From: Pseudomonas sp. Irchel s3h14
GTDB taxonomy: Bacteria; Pseudomonadota; Gammaproteobacteria; Pseudomonadales; Pseudomonadaceae
Direction: 5' to 3'
Length of the DNA stretch: 64,000 bases
NCBI RefSeq assembly: GCF_900187425.1
Contig: NZ_FYDJ01000015.1
Location: 62,001-126,000, forward strand
In this document: positions 42,712 through 51,914 of the stretch, piece after piece
Layout: every line of letters starts with the position of its first letter
Position numbering within the stretch: position 1 is the stretch's first letter
Notes under the pieces: generated by a model
The model's input: the letters and a program-made list of their open reading frames with translations, nothing else
Database searches by the model: none
What the model was told of the DNA's origin: nothing
Program-made: the position numbers and the translations under genes

Positions 42712-45135
42712 GTGAAAAAATCCACCGCTAAAAACAACAAATCACCTTGGTTGCGCCTCGCTCTCGCCCTGGCTGTCACCGCGGCGCTGCCCCAGGCTTT
42801 TGCCGTCGACGCGATTCACATACCGGCGCAACCCTTGGGTCAGGCCCTGAGTGAACTGGGCCAGCAAACCTCGCTGCAGGTGTTCTTCAGCCCTGAGCTG
42901 GTCGCCGGCAAACAGGCCCCGGCGGTGGACGGCAACCTTTCGCCAGAAGACGCGCTGCGCCAACTGCTGCAAGGCAGCGGTCTGCAATACCAGATCGACG
43001 AAGGTTCGGTCACGTTGATGCCTGCACCGACTTCGGCTGTAAACGGCCCTTTGGAATTGGGCGTGACCGACATCAAAGTGGTTGGTAACTGGCTCGGTGA
43101 CGCCGATGCCGCCGTGGTGCAGAACCACCCCGGCGCCCGTACGGTGATTCGCCGCGAGGCAATGGTCGAGCAGGGCGCGATGAACGTCGGCGACGTGTTG
43201 AAGCGCGTACCCGGTGTACAGGTGCAGGACGCCAACGGCACCGGCGGCAGCGACATTTCCCTGAACGTCGGCGTGCGCGGCCTGACTTCGCGCCTGTCGC
43301 CACGCTCCACCGTGCTGATTGACGGCGTGCCGGCAGCGTTCGCCCCGTACGGCCAGCCGCAGTTGTCCATGGCACCGATTTCCTCTGGCAACCTCGACAG
43401 CATCGACGTGGTTCGCGGCGCTGGCTCCGTGCGTTATGGGCCACAGAACGTCGGTGGCGTGATCAACTTCGTCACTCGCGCGATTCCGGAAAAAGCCACC
43501 GGTGAAATCGGCAGCACCCTGGAAACCTCCCAGCACGGTGGCTGGAAGCACATCGACACGGCGTTTCTCGGCGGCACCGCGGACAACGGCATCGGCATGG
43601 CGCTGTTGTACTCGGGCGTGAACGGCAACGGTTACCGCGAACGCAACAACGGCAATGACATCGACGACGTGATCCTCAAGACCCACTGGGCACCCACCGA
43701 TGTGGACGATTTCAGCCTCAACTTTCACTACTATGACGCCAGCGCCGACATGCCCGGCGGCCTGACCCAGGCGCAGTACGACGCCGATCCGTTCCAGTCA
43801 GACCGCAACAACGACAACTTCAGCGGACGCCGCAAGGACGTCTCGTTCAAGTGGGCACGGCAGATCGACGACCGCACCCAGGCCGAAGTGCTGACCTACT
43901 ATTCCGACAGCTTCCGTGGCAGCAACATCGCCGCTCGCGATCAGAAAACCCTCGGCTCGTTCCCGCGTACTTACTACACCTTCGGGATCGAACCGCGGGT
44001 ATCTCGTGTGTTCGATGTCGGCCCGACCACCCAGGAAGTCAGTGTCGGTTATCGCTACCTGAAGGAAGGCATGCACGAAGAGGCGAGCCGCCTGGCGCTG
44101 GTCAACAACGAACCGGTCGCGACCAAGAGCTCCGACGGCCATGTCTATCAGGACCGCACTGGTGGCACTGAAGCCAACTCGGTGTACGTCGATAACAAAA
44201 TCGACGTCGGCAAATGGACCATCACCCCCGGCATCCGCTTTGAACACATCAGCACCGATTGGCACGATCGCCCGGTGCTCGACACCGCTGGCAAACCGGT
44301 GCTGGAAAAGAACCGCAGCATCGAAAGCAACGAGCCGCTGCCGGCCCTGAGCGTGATGTATCACGTGTCGGAAGAGTGGAAGCTGTTCGCCAACTACGAA
44401 ACCTCGTTTGGCAGCCTGCAGTATTTCCAGCTCGGCCAGGGTGGCACGGGTGACGAACCGGCCAATGGCCTGGAACCGGAAAAGGCCAAGACCTACGAGG
44501 TCGGCACGCGCTACAACAATGATGTGTGGGGCGGCGAAGTGACGCTGTTCTACATCGACTTCGATAAAGAGTTGCAATACATCAGCAATGATGCGGGCTG
44601 GACCAACCTTGGCGCGACCACGCACCAGGGCCTCGAAGCCTCGGTGCACTACGACATGGCGGCGCTGGATCCACGGCTGGACGGCCTGACCGCCAATGCC
44701 GGCTTCACTTACACCCGCGCCGTTTATGAAGGCGAGATCCCGGGCTTCAAGGGGCGTGACCTGCCGTTCTATTCGCGTCAGGTGGCGACTGCCGGCCTGC
44801 GTTACGACATCAACCGCTGGACCTACAACCTCGATGCCTTTGCCCAGTCCAAGCAGCGTTCGCCGGGCGTGGCTGTGAACGCTGATGGCAGTTTCAGCGG
44901 CAACTACATCACCGAAGGCACTGCGGACGGCCAGTACGGCGACATCCCGGGGTACGTCACCTGGAACGTGCGCGGCGGTTATGACTTCGGCGCGACGCTT
45001 TCGAACCTGAAAGTCGGCGCCGGGGTGAAGAACGTTTTCGACAAGCAGTACTTCACCCGCTCCAGCGACAACAACTCGGGGATGTACGTTGGCGCACCGC
45101 GCACGTTCTTTGTGCAGGCCAGCGTCGGTTTCTGA
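42712..45135 (+). CDS. fecA: FecA-like TonB-dependent receptor with signalling domain
   Basis: 807-residue outer-membrane receptor starting at GTG 42712 after ACAGGA. It has a signal peptide (to ~residue 30), an STN signalling domain (~35-105), a TonB box region (GVTDIKVVG), a plug (PGARTVIRREAMVEQGAMNVGDVLKRVPGVQV) and a 22-stranded barrel ending in VQASVGF with the terminal Phe. The barrel resembles ferric-citrate receptors (NGYRERN, DMPGGLTQAQYDADPFQS, RTYYTFGIEPRV). Together with fecI and fecR it should import ferric citrate or a similar chelate and signal its presence. The ligand is inferred. Confidence 0.87.
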   Translation: MKKSTAKNNKSPWLRLALALAVTAALPQAFAVDAIHIPAQPLGQALSELGQQTSLQVFFSPELVAGKQAPAVDGNLSPEDALRQLLQGSGLQYQIDEGSVTLMPAPTSAVNGPLELGVTDIKVVGNWLGDADAAVVQNHPGARTVIRREAMVEQGAMNVGDVLKRVPGVQVQDANGTGGSDISLNVGVRGLTSRLSPRSTVLIDGVPAAFAPYGQPQLSMAPISSGNLDSIDVVRGAGSVRYGPQNVGGVINFVTRAIPEKATGEIGSTLETSQHGGWKHIDTAFLGGTADNGIGMALLYSGVNGNGYRERNNGNDIDDVILKTHWAPTDVDDFSLNFHYYDASADMPGGLTQAQYDADPFQSDRNNDNFSGRRKDVSFKWARQIDDRTQAEVLTYYSDSFRGSNIAARDQKTLGSFPRTYYTFGIEPRVSRVFDVGPTTQEVSVGYRYLKEGMHEEASRLALVNNEPVATKSSDGHVYQDRTGGTEANSVYVDNKIDVGKWTITPGIRFEHISTDWHDRPVLDTAGKPVLEKNRSIESNEPLPALSVMYHVSEEWKLFANYETSFGSLQYFQLGQGGTGDEPANGLEPEKAKTYEVGTRYNNDVWGGEVTLFYIDFDKELQYISNDAGWTNLGATTHQGLEASVHYDMAALDPRLDGLTANAGFTYTRAVYEGEIPGFKGRDLPFYSRQVATAGLRYDINRWTYNLDAFAQSKQRSPGVAVNADGSFSGNYITEGTADGQYGDIPGYVTWNVRGGYDFGATLSNLKVGAGVKNVFDKQYFTRSSDNNSGMYVGAPRTFFVQASVGF

Positions 45136-45150
45136 GACCGAGGTGACTTC

Positions 45151-45242
45151 ATCGCGAGCAGGCTCGCTCCCACACTTGATCGGCGTCGAACACAGACAGT
45201 GTGTGCACCGTAGATCCCTGTAGGAGTGAGCCTGCTCGCGAT
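45151..45242. repeat. Palindromic REP-type repeat, family A
   Basis: atcgcgagcaggctcgctcc and its inverted partner lie between the convergent fecA and MFS genes; likely a shared terminator-like structure. Confidence 0.87.
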
Positions 45243-45246
45243 GCTT

Positions 45247-46398
45247 CTAAACCTTCAACACCTTCCCGCCAATAGCCACCGCCACCAGCAACACCGCCAT
45301 CAACCCGAAGGCAAAACTCAAACTGCTGCCATGGGCGATAAACCCGATCAACGCAGGCCCCGCAAGAATGCCCGCGTAACCCAGCGTGGTAATGGCCGGC
45401 ACGGCGACGCTTTCGGGCATCACCGTCTGTTTGCCCACTGCGGTGTACAGCACCGGAACAATGTTCGAACAACCCGCCCCCAACAATGCATACCCCACCA
45501 GCGCCGCTTCCCAACTCGGTGCGAAAGTCGCCACAAACAGGCCCGCTGCGGCCGTCAACCCACCGAACACAATCACCCGCGTAGCGCCGAGACGACGCAC
45601 GATCGAATCACCGGTCAAACGTCCGACGGTCATGGTCAACGCAAACGCTGCGTAACCCAGTCCCGCATAAGCGGTGTCGATCCCCCGTTCCTGCGCCAGG
45701 AACACCGCGCTCCAGTCGAGCGCCGCGCCTTCGGCGAGGAACACGATGAAACACATCCCGCCGATGAACAGCACGATGCCATGGGGAACGGCAAACGCCG
45801 GCCCCGAACTTTCGCTGCCGTAAGGCAAGAGGTGCGGCGCGGCCTTGGCCAGGGCGATCAGCAGCATCACGATCACCACCAGCGTTGCCCCCAGTGGTGA
45901 AACCCCGAAGCCGAGCAGGGCGCTGACGCCCGCCGCACCGACAATCCCACCCAGGCTGAACAGCCCATGGAAACCCGACATCATGGTCTTGCCGCTGGCC
46001 CGTTCGACGATCACCGCTTGCAGGTTCACCGTCGAATCCACCGTGCCCAGCCCCGCGCCGAACATGAACAACGCGGCAATCAACGCCGGAATCGACGTCA
46101 CCGTCGCCAGCAGCGGCAGGGCCGCACAGATCAGCAACACCCCGGCGCTCACCACCCGGCGACAACCGAAACGCGTGGCCAGAAGCCCCGCCATCGGCAT
46201 CGCCAGAATCGACCCCACCCCCAGGCACAACAGCAGCAAACCGAGCGTCCCTTCATCCAGCCCGGCCCGAGCCTTGGCGTAGGGCACCAGCGGCGCCCAC
46301 GCGGCGATGCCGAAACCGGCAATGAAAAAGGCGATGCGCGTGGACATCTGTTCCAGGCGTCCGGGAACAAATGCGGTTTGAGTGTTGAGGTTGGTCAT
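45247..46398 (-). CDS. MFS transporter (YbjJ-like)
   Basis: 383 residues from the ATG at 46398; the longer frame upstream lacks membrane or family features. About twelve membrane helices, with the YbjJ/FucP-type middle motif GLGTVDSTVNLQAVIVERASGKTMMSGFHGLFSLGG and the internal AEGAALDWSAVFL segment. Substrate unknown. It is divergent from the DapF-fold gene, sharing a ~170-bp upstream region. Confidence 0.82.
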   Translation of the reverse strand: MTNLNTQTAFVPGRLEQMSTRIAFFIAGFGIAAWAPLVPYAKARAGLDEGTLGLLLLCLGVGSILAMPMAGLLATRFGCRRVVSAGVLLICAALPLLATVTSIPALIAALFMFGAGLGTVDSTVNLQAVIVERASGKTMMSGFHGLFSLGGIVGAAGVSALLGFGVSPLGATLVVIVMLLIALAKAAPHLLPYGSESSGPAFAVPHGIVLFIGGMCFIVFLAEGAALDWSAVFLAQERGIDTAYAGLGYAAFALTMTVGRLTGDSIVRRLGATRVIVFGGLTAAAGLFVATFAPSWEAALVGYALLGAGCSNIVPVLYTAVGKQTVMPESVAVPAITTLGYAGILAGPALIGFIAHGSSLSFAFGLMAVLLVAVAIGGKVLKV

Positions 46399-46567
46399 AT
46401 CAATCCTTGGCAAAAAACGTCGCGTACCCAAGGGACAGTGACTCACCCGTGAGGGTTCGATCAGCGTCCGCCCAGGTTCGCGGTCAGGCAGGGTGACATC
46501 CTTGCACAGCCTGACGGTGTTTCGCGATATGTTGAGCCCGACCAATGATTTCTTAAGGGGGGGCGCC

Positions 46568-47560
46568 ATGGCGCGGAGGTACGATGCACGAGGCAATATC
46601 TACATGGTTGTGGCGCCTGAGGACTTGCGCAGCAATGGTATCGACATACCCGATCAGGCCAGCGCCGCTGCGCAAACCCGCAAGGTCTGGGCGTTGGCGG
46701 CCATCGAGGCTTGCTGTGGCTGGGCCCCCGGCACACAACCACCGGGCAGCAAGGCCCATCGTAGCGATGGTTTGCTGGTGGGGCCGTTCCAGTCGTCGCA
46801 TCCTTTTGATTTGTTGATCGTGAACACCGACGGCACCCTGGCCGAGCGTAGCGGCAACGGCCTGACGATTTTTTCCCAGGCGCTCAGCGACCATGGGCTC
46901 TGGCCGAGGGACGAGGCGTGTCTGCTCAGGGTTCATCATGACAAGGCCGATATGCCTTCACCGGGAGAAACATCGGTGAAACTGGCGCAGGTCGAAGGTG
47001 TGCACGGTTTTTGGCTGGACTTGGGCAAGCCTGCCTTCGGGCCGGGGGCCGTCAGTGCCGAAGGGGTTGAAGGCGTGGCATTCAATGGTCGCGAACTCAG
47101 CCACGTACAGCCATTGGCATTGCTGGATGCCGGGTGGGCGCGCAGTCAATTCGTGCGGGTTGGCAATCCGCATTGCGTAACGCTTGTGGATAACTCGGGT
47201 GCCTTGCCGAGTAATGAGCAGATGCGCGAACCGCGGTTGTCCGAAGGGCTGACGCGTATCGCCTATGCCATGCCGACCGGAGAAGGCCGGCCGTGCCCGG
47301 CGGGGATCAATCTGCAATGGGCGATGCTTGAATCCGAGGGGCGAGTGGTTGCGCGGGTGTTTGAGCGTGGAGAAGGGCCGACGGCGTCGTCGGGCACCAG
47401 CGCCAGTGCGGTGGCTTGCGCGGCGTGGCGGGTGGGTTGGGTGAGTGCCGGGGAGGTGAAAGTGGTCATGCCCGGTGGTACGGCGCCGATTTTGTTGGAG
47501 GAATTAGAGGGGGAATTGAGTCAGGTCAGGCTATTCGGTACGGCTCGATTGATGGATTGA
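46568..47560 (+). CDS. Diaminopimelate epimerase-fold protein lacking catalytic cysteines
   Basis: 330 residues from the ATG at 46568, which follows AAGGGGGG. The DapF fold is clear from VRVGNPHCVTLVD (~197-209) and ERGEGPTASSGTSASA (~266-281). However, the two catalytic Cys positions of DapF are Ser: RSGNG has Ser95 and TASSGT has Ser275. The protein therefore cannot perform the usual two-base Cys racemisation and is probably not the cell's DapF. It may be a related isomerase, a divergent racemase or a binding protein. It is divergent from an MFS transporter gene, which may handle the same compound. Confidence 0.8.
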   Translation: MARRYDARGNIYMVVAPEDLRSNGIDIPDQASAAAQTRKVWALAAIEACCGWAPGTQPPGSKAHRSDGLLVGPFQSSHPFDLLIVNTDGTLAERSGNGLTIFSQALSDHGLWPRDEACLLRVHHDKADMPSPGETSVKLAQVEGVHGFWLDLGKPAFGPGAVSAEGVEGVAFNGRELSHVQPLALLDAGWARSQFVRVGNPHCVTLVDNSGALPSNEQMREPRLSEGLTRIAYAMPTGEGRPCPAGINLQWAMLESEGRVVARVFERGEGPTASSGTSASAVACAAWRVGWVSAGEVKVVMPGGTAPILLEELEGELSQVRLFGTARLMD

Positions 47561-47573
47561 ATTCAAGATTGCC

Positions 47574-47663
47574 TTCGCGAGCAAGTCGAATCGTCGCACC
47601 GCCGCTCCCACAGGGGATTTGTGAACGACAAAGATCCAATGTGGGAGCGGGCTTGCTCGCGAA
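47574..47663. repeat. Variant family A repeat (asymmetric arms)
   Basis: One arm is the extended form ttcgcgagcaagtcgaatcg...ctcccaca, the other the short form gtgggagcgggcttgctcgcg; it fills the gap between two convergent genes. Confidence 0.83.
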
Positions 47664-47687
47664 GAGGCCCGCATAATCAGCGAGAAT

Positions 47688-48932
47688 TTAGAGCTGACCC
47701 GCCCATTCCACCACCGGCATCTGCCGCTTCATCAACACCTTGCCATCGCGCACCGAATACAGCGGCAGGCCCTGGCTGCGGATCACTTCGTAATCACTGT
47801 CCGCCGACAGAATCAGCAAATTCGCCGGCCGCCCGCGTTCCAGTCCATAACGATCACCCAAATTCATGGCCTTGGCGCTGTTGTCGGTGACCAGGTCCAG
47901 CGCGCTTTGCAGGTTGCGGTAACCGAGCATGTGGCAGATGTGCAGGCCGGCTTCGAGCACTCGCAAGATATTGCCGTTGCCCAGCGGGTACCACGGGTCG
48001 ACGATCGAATCCTGGCCGAAACACACGTTCATCCCGGCTTCGAGCAGCTCGTTGACACGGGTCACGCCACGGCGTTTCGGGAAGTTGTCGAAGCGCCCTT
48101 GCAGGTGAATGCTTTCGGTGGGGCAGGAGACAAAACTGATCCCCGAATGCCCGAGCAGGCGGAACAATTTGGCGCAGTAAGCGTTGTCGTAAGAGCCCAT
48201 GGCCGTGGTGTGACTGGCGGTGACCCGCGAGCCCATGTCGCGGCTGCGGGCTTCTTCGGCCAGCACTTCCAGAAAACGTGAGTGCGGGTCGTCGGTTTCA
48301 TCGCAATGAACGTCCACCAGGCATCCGGTGCGCTCGGCCAGGTCCATCAGGAACTTCACTGAACTCACGCCTTGATCGCGTGTGTACTCGAAGTGCGGAA
48401 TACCGCCGACTACATCGGCACCCATGCGGATCGCTTCTTCCATCAGCTCGCGACCGTTGCGGTACGACTCGATGCCTTCCTGCGGGAACGCAACGATCTG
48501 CATGTCGATCAGGTGACGGCTTTCTTCGCGAACTTCGAGCATCGCCTTGAGCGCGGTGAGCTGCGGGTCGGTGACATCGACGTGGGTGCGCACGTGCTGG
48601 ATGCCGTGGGCGGCGAGGGTCTGGATGGTTTTCTTGGCGCGGGTTTTGGTGTCCTCTTCGGTGATCGTCGCCTTGCGCTCGCCCCAGCACTCGATGCCTT
48701 CGAACAGCGTGCCGCTCATGTTCCAGCGCGGCTCGCCGGCGGTGAGGGTAGCGTCGAGGTGGATGTGCGGCTCAACGAAGGGCGGCACCACCAGGTTGCC
48801 GCCGGCGTCCAGATCATCGGGCCCCAGGGTCGGTGCTTCGGTCTGTCGGGCGATGTTGCTGATCAGGCCGTTTTCCAGGTGCAATTCATGCAGGCCATCT
48901 TGGTTGCGCAGGCGGGCGTTGATGATGTGCAT
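47688..48932 (-). CDS. codA: Cytosine deaminase CodA
   Basis: Cytosolic amidohydrolase that converts cytosine to uracil and ammonia for pyrimidine salvage. 414 residues from the ATG at 48932; the longer frame upstream is not homologous. Metal and catalytic residues are visible: His-X-His in EPHIHLDATL, His and Glu in DVHCDETDD, His in ASHTTAMG and Asp in FGQDSIVDPW. It follows codB by 13 bases in the same direction, so the pair is an operon read codB-codA. Some members also deaminate isoguanine or creatinine-like rings; linkage to codB supports cytosine. Confidence 0.93.
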   Translation of the reverse strand: MHIINARLRNQDGLHELHLENGLISNIARQTEAPTLGPDDLDAGGNLVVPPFVEPHIHLDATLTAGEPRWNMSGTLFEGIECWGERKATITEEDTKTRAKKTIQTLAAHGIQHVRTHVDVTDPQLTALKAMLEVREESRHLIDMQIVAFPQEGIESYRNGRELMEEAIRMGADVVGGIPHFEYTRDQGVSSVKFLMDLAERTGCLVDVHCDETDDPHSRFLEVLAEEARSRDMGSRVTASHTTAMGSYDNAYCAKLFRLLGHSGISFVSCPTESIHLQGRFDNFPKRRGVTRVNELLEAGMNVCFGQDSIVDPWYPLGNGNILRVLEAGLHICHMLGYRNLQSALDLVTDNSAKAMNLGDRYGLERGRPANLLILSADSDYEVIRSQGLPLYSVRDGKVLMKRQMPVVEWAGQL

Positions 48933-48945
48933 CAGGCGAATCCTT

Positions 48946-50217
48946 TTATAGATCTTGTAATGGTGCGTTGGCAGTACGGGCACCCAGCACGCCGGTCAGT
49001 AACACATACGTTAGCGCGGCAGCGGCAATCCCTACCAGCGGCGCGACCCACGGTGAACTGAACGCAGCGACAGTGCCGACTGCGTAGGCGGCCAAACCGG
49101 ACCAGTTGAACGCCGGCAACCGGGCATCGGCCAGACGTGGATATTGACCACGATAGCGGTAGAAGAAGTCCGTCATGATCACGCCGCCAATCGGCGGAAT
49201 CACAGTGCCCAGCAGAATCAGGTAGGGCACCAGCATGTCGTACATGCCGAGCAGCGCCAGCAACGTGCCGATCACTGCGCCAGCCAGGGTCACGGTCTTG
49301 CGACGGCCGGTGCGCAGCAGGTTGCAACCGGCGACGGCGAAGTTGTAGATGGTGTTGTCCTGGGTACTCCAGATATTGAGCAACAACATCGCCATTGCCG
49401 CCATGGCGAAGCCTTGCAGCAGCAACACTTCGACCACGTCCGGTTGCTGGTAAACGATGGCACCGTAAGCACCGATCAACACCATCAGGCCGTTGCCGAT
49501 GAAGAAACCGATCAGGCTCGCCAGCACCGCGACGCGTGCTGAACGGGAGAAGCGCGTCCAGTTGGTCGCCTGGGTTGCGCCGCTGACAAAGGTACCAAAC
49601 ACCAGCGTAATCGCGGTCGACCAATCCAGTGTTCCCGTCGGGACTACTGCGAGTAAACCGTCGAGGCCACCGACCTTCATCGTGGCCACCCACATCGACA
49701 GCATCAGCAGCAACATCATCGCCGGTACGGCGATGTACGACAGAATCTCCAAACCGCGATAACCGACATACGCGGTCGCGCAAAACACCAGGCCGAACAG
49801 CACCATCAGCCCGAGAACGGTGCCCTCGCTCAATTCGAAATACTTGCCCAGCACCACGGCGGCAGTGGCCGTGCCCCAGGCGTACCAGCCGATCTGGGTA
49901 AAACCGAGGATCAGGTCGCTGAGCTTGCTGCCCACCTCACCGAAACAAAAGCGCCCCATCAATACCGAGTTGAGTCCGCTCTTGAAGGCGATGTAGCCAA
50001 GGCCTGCGGCGTAGATCCCCAGCAGCAGATTGCCGACGACAATCACCGCCATCATCTCGCCGAAACTGAACGCCACACCGAGCTTGCCGCCGGCAAACAT
50101 GGTCGCGGTAAAAAAGGTGAAACCCAGCAGCACCATGGCCGTGGAGGCCAGGCCTTTGCGGGCATGCATCGGGACTTCGCTGAGGGGGTAATCGTTGCCG
50201 GGATCGTTCTGCGTCAT
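48946..50217 (-). CDS. codB: Cytosine permease CodB (NCS1 family)
   Basis: 423-residue inner-membrane symporter that imports cytosine for CodA. About twelve membrane helices; NCS1 motifs near the N-terminus (FTFFTATMFAGGKLGVAF, GYIAFKSGLNSVLMGRFCFG) and GFTQIGWYAWGTATAAVVLG. The ATG at 50217 is preceded by GGAAC-like sequence. Genes codB and codA overlap in function and are nearly contiguous; no regulator is adjacent. Confidence 0.92.
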   Translation of the reverse strand: MTQNDPGNDYPLSEVPMHARKGLASTAMVLLGFTFFTATMFAGGKLGVAFSFGEMMAVIVVGNLLLGIYAAGLGYIAFKSGLNSVLMGRFCFGEVGSKLSDLILGFTQIGWYAWGTATAAVVLGKYFELSEGTVLGLMVLFGLVFCATAYVGYRGLEILSYIAVPAMMLLLMLSMWVATMKVGGLDGLLAVVPTGTLDWSTAITLVFGTFVSGATQATNWTRFSRSARVAVLASLIGFFIGNGLMVLIGAYGAIVYQQPDVVEVLLLQGFAMAAMAMLLLNIWSTQDNTIYNFAVAGCNLLRTGRRKTVTLAGAVIGTLLALLGMYDMLVPYLILLGTVIPPIGGVIMTDFFYRYRGQYPRLADARLPAFNWSGLAAYAVGTVAAFSSPWVAPLVGIAAAALTYVLLTGVLGARTANAPLQDL

Positions 50218-50370
50218 GGGGCGTTCCTTGCTGAATGAGTGACGCGGGGGCGTGTTGCAGTGGTCGTGCCAAGCGGGGGTGGCTTAGTTATTTATAGCCG
50301 AGCGGGGGAATTTGGCTTGAGGAAGGGCGCGAAAGAGGTGCGGCAGTGATGCAAGTTGGAACACTGCCGT

Positions 50371-50485
50371 TGATCGTTCCCATGCTCTGCGTGGGAATGC
50401 CTCAAGGGACGCTCCGCGTTCCAGCTCTCGAAAGGGACGCGGAGCGTCCCGGGCTGCATTCCCACGCGGAGCGTGGGAACGATCA
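50371..50485. repeat. Palindromic repeat, family B
   Basis: Nearly identical to the 15434 copy, between codB and the hydrolase gene; the remaining ~150 bp upstream of codB show no gene. Confidence 0.9.
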
Positions 50486-50488
50486 TCA

Positions 50489-51310
50489 TCAAGCCGAAGG
50501 TAAAAACCGCAGCAACGCCGCGACGATCGCTTCCGGCGCATCTTCCTGAACCAGATGCCCGGCATTTGGAATCGCCTGAAACCGCGACCCCGGAATCATC
50601 TGATGCAACGCCTGCCCGCGCTCAATGGGAATCCACTGATCGTCTTCCCCCCACAGAATCTGCACCGGACAACGAACCGTCGGGTACAGCCCTTCGGCCT
50701 CACGGGTATAACGCTCGTCCATCTGCGCAATCTGCCGATAGAACGCCGCTTGCCCCGGATCGCCGAGCCACGGCTGCACGTAAGGTGCGAGTTCGTCGTC
50801 CGGGATTTCGCGCTTGATCGCCCCGCGAATATAAGTCGGCACGATCGCTTGCTGAATGTAATCGGGCAGGCCACTGAACGCGGCCTCATGCTGACGCACA
50901 TGCTGCACAAACGGCGAACCCCAGGGCGTCAGCGCCACTGGATCAATCAGCGTCAAGCTGCGGTAGTCCTTGCCGTTCAGCAGATGAGCACGCAGAGCGG
51001 TGGTGCCGCCGAAGTCGTGAGCAACCACGTCTGGCTGTTCCAGACCCCAGTGATCCAGCAAGTGAGCCAGCAGGTCATTCTGCACACCCAGCGACACATC
51101 GCCGTCGACTTTCTCCGATAGCCCATACCCCAACAGATCAAAGTAATGCACCCGATGGGTGGTGATGAAGTGCGGCGCAATCCGGTGCCACACGTAAGAA
51201 GAGAAGGGCGTGCCATGCACGAACACCAGCGGTGGACCGTCGCCCCGTACGGCGTAGCGAACGGAGCGCCCGTTGAAGCGATAGGTCTGAGGCAGCGGCC
51301 AGTCAGTCAT
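50489..51310 (-). CDS. Alpha/beta hydrolase with Asp nucleophile (haloalkane dehalogenase-like)
   Basis: 273 residues, alpha/beta-hydrolase fold. The oxyanion turn is VFVHGTPFSSYVW (~29-41). The nucleophile elbow VAHDFGGTTALR carries Asp rather than Ser (~residue 98), the acid lies in LWGEDDQWIP and the catalytic His in NAGHLVQED. An Asp nucleophile is typical of haloalkane dehalogenases, fluoroacetate dehalogenases and epoxide hydrolases; the epoxide-hydrolase Tyr pair is not obvious. Substrate undetermined. A terminator of the upstream queD gene precedes it. Confidence 0.8.
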   Translation of the reverse strand: MTDWPLPQTYRFNGRSVRYAVRGDGPPLVFVHGTPFSSYVWHRIAPHFITTHRVHYFDLLGYGLSEKVDGDVSLGVQNDLLAHLLDHWGLEQPDVVAHDFGGTTALRAHLLNGKDYRSLTLIDPVALTPWGSPFVQHVRQHEAAFSGLPDYIQQAIVPTYIRGAIKREIPDDELAPYVQPWLGDPGQAAFYRQIAQMDERYTREAEGLYPTVRCPVQILWGEDDQWIPIERGQALHQMIPGSRFQAIPNAGHLVQEDAPEAIVAALLRFLPSA

Positions 51311-51354
51311 TGGGGGTGTCCTCTTGGCGTGGGGGAGCCAAAAAGCATAGGCAT

Positions 51355-51383
51355 AAAAAAACAGCCATTGAAGACTGTTTTTA
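51355..51383 (-). terminator. Rho-independent terminator of queD
   Basis: On the minus strand the site reads AAAAACAG ... CTGTTTTTTT with a ~10-base loop, a stem of about 7-8 bp followed by an uninterrupted T run, ~80 bases after the queD stop. Confidence 0.6.
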
Positions 51384-51407
51384 TATTCACTGACGAAACG
51401 CAGTTCG

Positions 51408-51436
51408 CTGTGGGAGCGAGCAGGTTCGCTCCCACA
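51408..51436. repeat. Compact family A hairpin
   Basis: A single 29-base hairpin (ctgtgggagcgag..ttcgctcccacag) between queD and its terminator; a collapsed form of the usual two-arm repeat. Confidence 0.8.
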
Positions 51437-51463
51437 GGGATTTTCATCGGCCTTTAGATCGGC

Positions 51464-51820
51464 TTACTCACCGTGATAGATGCAGCCGCTGGTGCACGTC
51501 TCGTGGATGCGAATCGCGCTGAGTTCCGGCAGCAGAGGCTTCAATTCTTTCCAGATGAACTTGGCCAGGACTTCACTGGTCGGGTTTTCCAGACCGGGAA
51601 TGTCGTTCAGGTAGTTGTGGTCCAGGCGCTCATAGAGCGGCTTGAAGATCGCCTTGATTTCCGAGAAATCACGGATCCAGCCCGTGTGCGGATCGAGGTC
51701 GCCGCTCAGGTGGATCGCCACTTTGAACGAGTGACCGTGCAGGCGGCCGCACTTGTGGCCTTCCGGTACGTGGGGCAGGCGGTGGGCGGATTCGAAGGTG
51801 AACTCTTTGAAAATTTCCAC
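51464..51820 (-). CDS. queD: 6-carboxy-5,6,7,8-tetrahydropterin synthase QueD
   Basis: 118-residue zinc enzyme of queuosine biosynthesis that makes 6-carboxytetrahydropterin from dihydroneopterin triphosphate. The His zinc ligands and catalytic Cys are in [22 protein letters not shown] (~12-33), and a second acid/His set in LDHNYLND and IHETCTSG. Length and motifs agree with short bacterial QueD. It stands between a patatin-like gene and a hydrolase, not beside other que genes; the queC-type gene at 39924 is ~11 kb away. Confidence 0.93.
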   Translation of the reverse strand: MEIFKEFTFESAHRLPHVPEGHKCGRLHGHSFKVAIHLSGDLDPHTGWIRDFSEIKAIFKPLYERLDHNYLNDIPGLENPTSEVLAKFIWKELKPLLPELSAIRIHETCTSGCIYHGE

Positions 51821-51914
51821 AGTGGTTTCAGCTCTGTCAGGTGGCGATCGCCGCGGCGATGTGGGCAGGCGGCGAGTTTAACAGTTTGCGTTTGGCGTTG
51901 CGGGAAAACACTGA

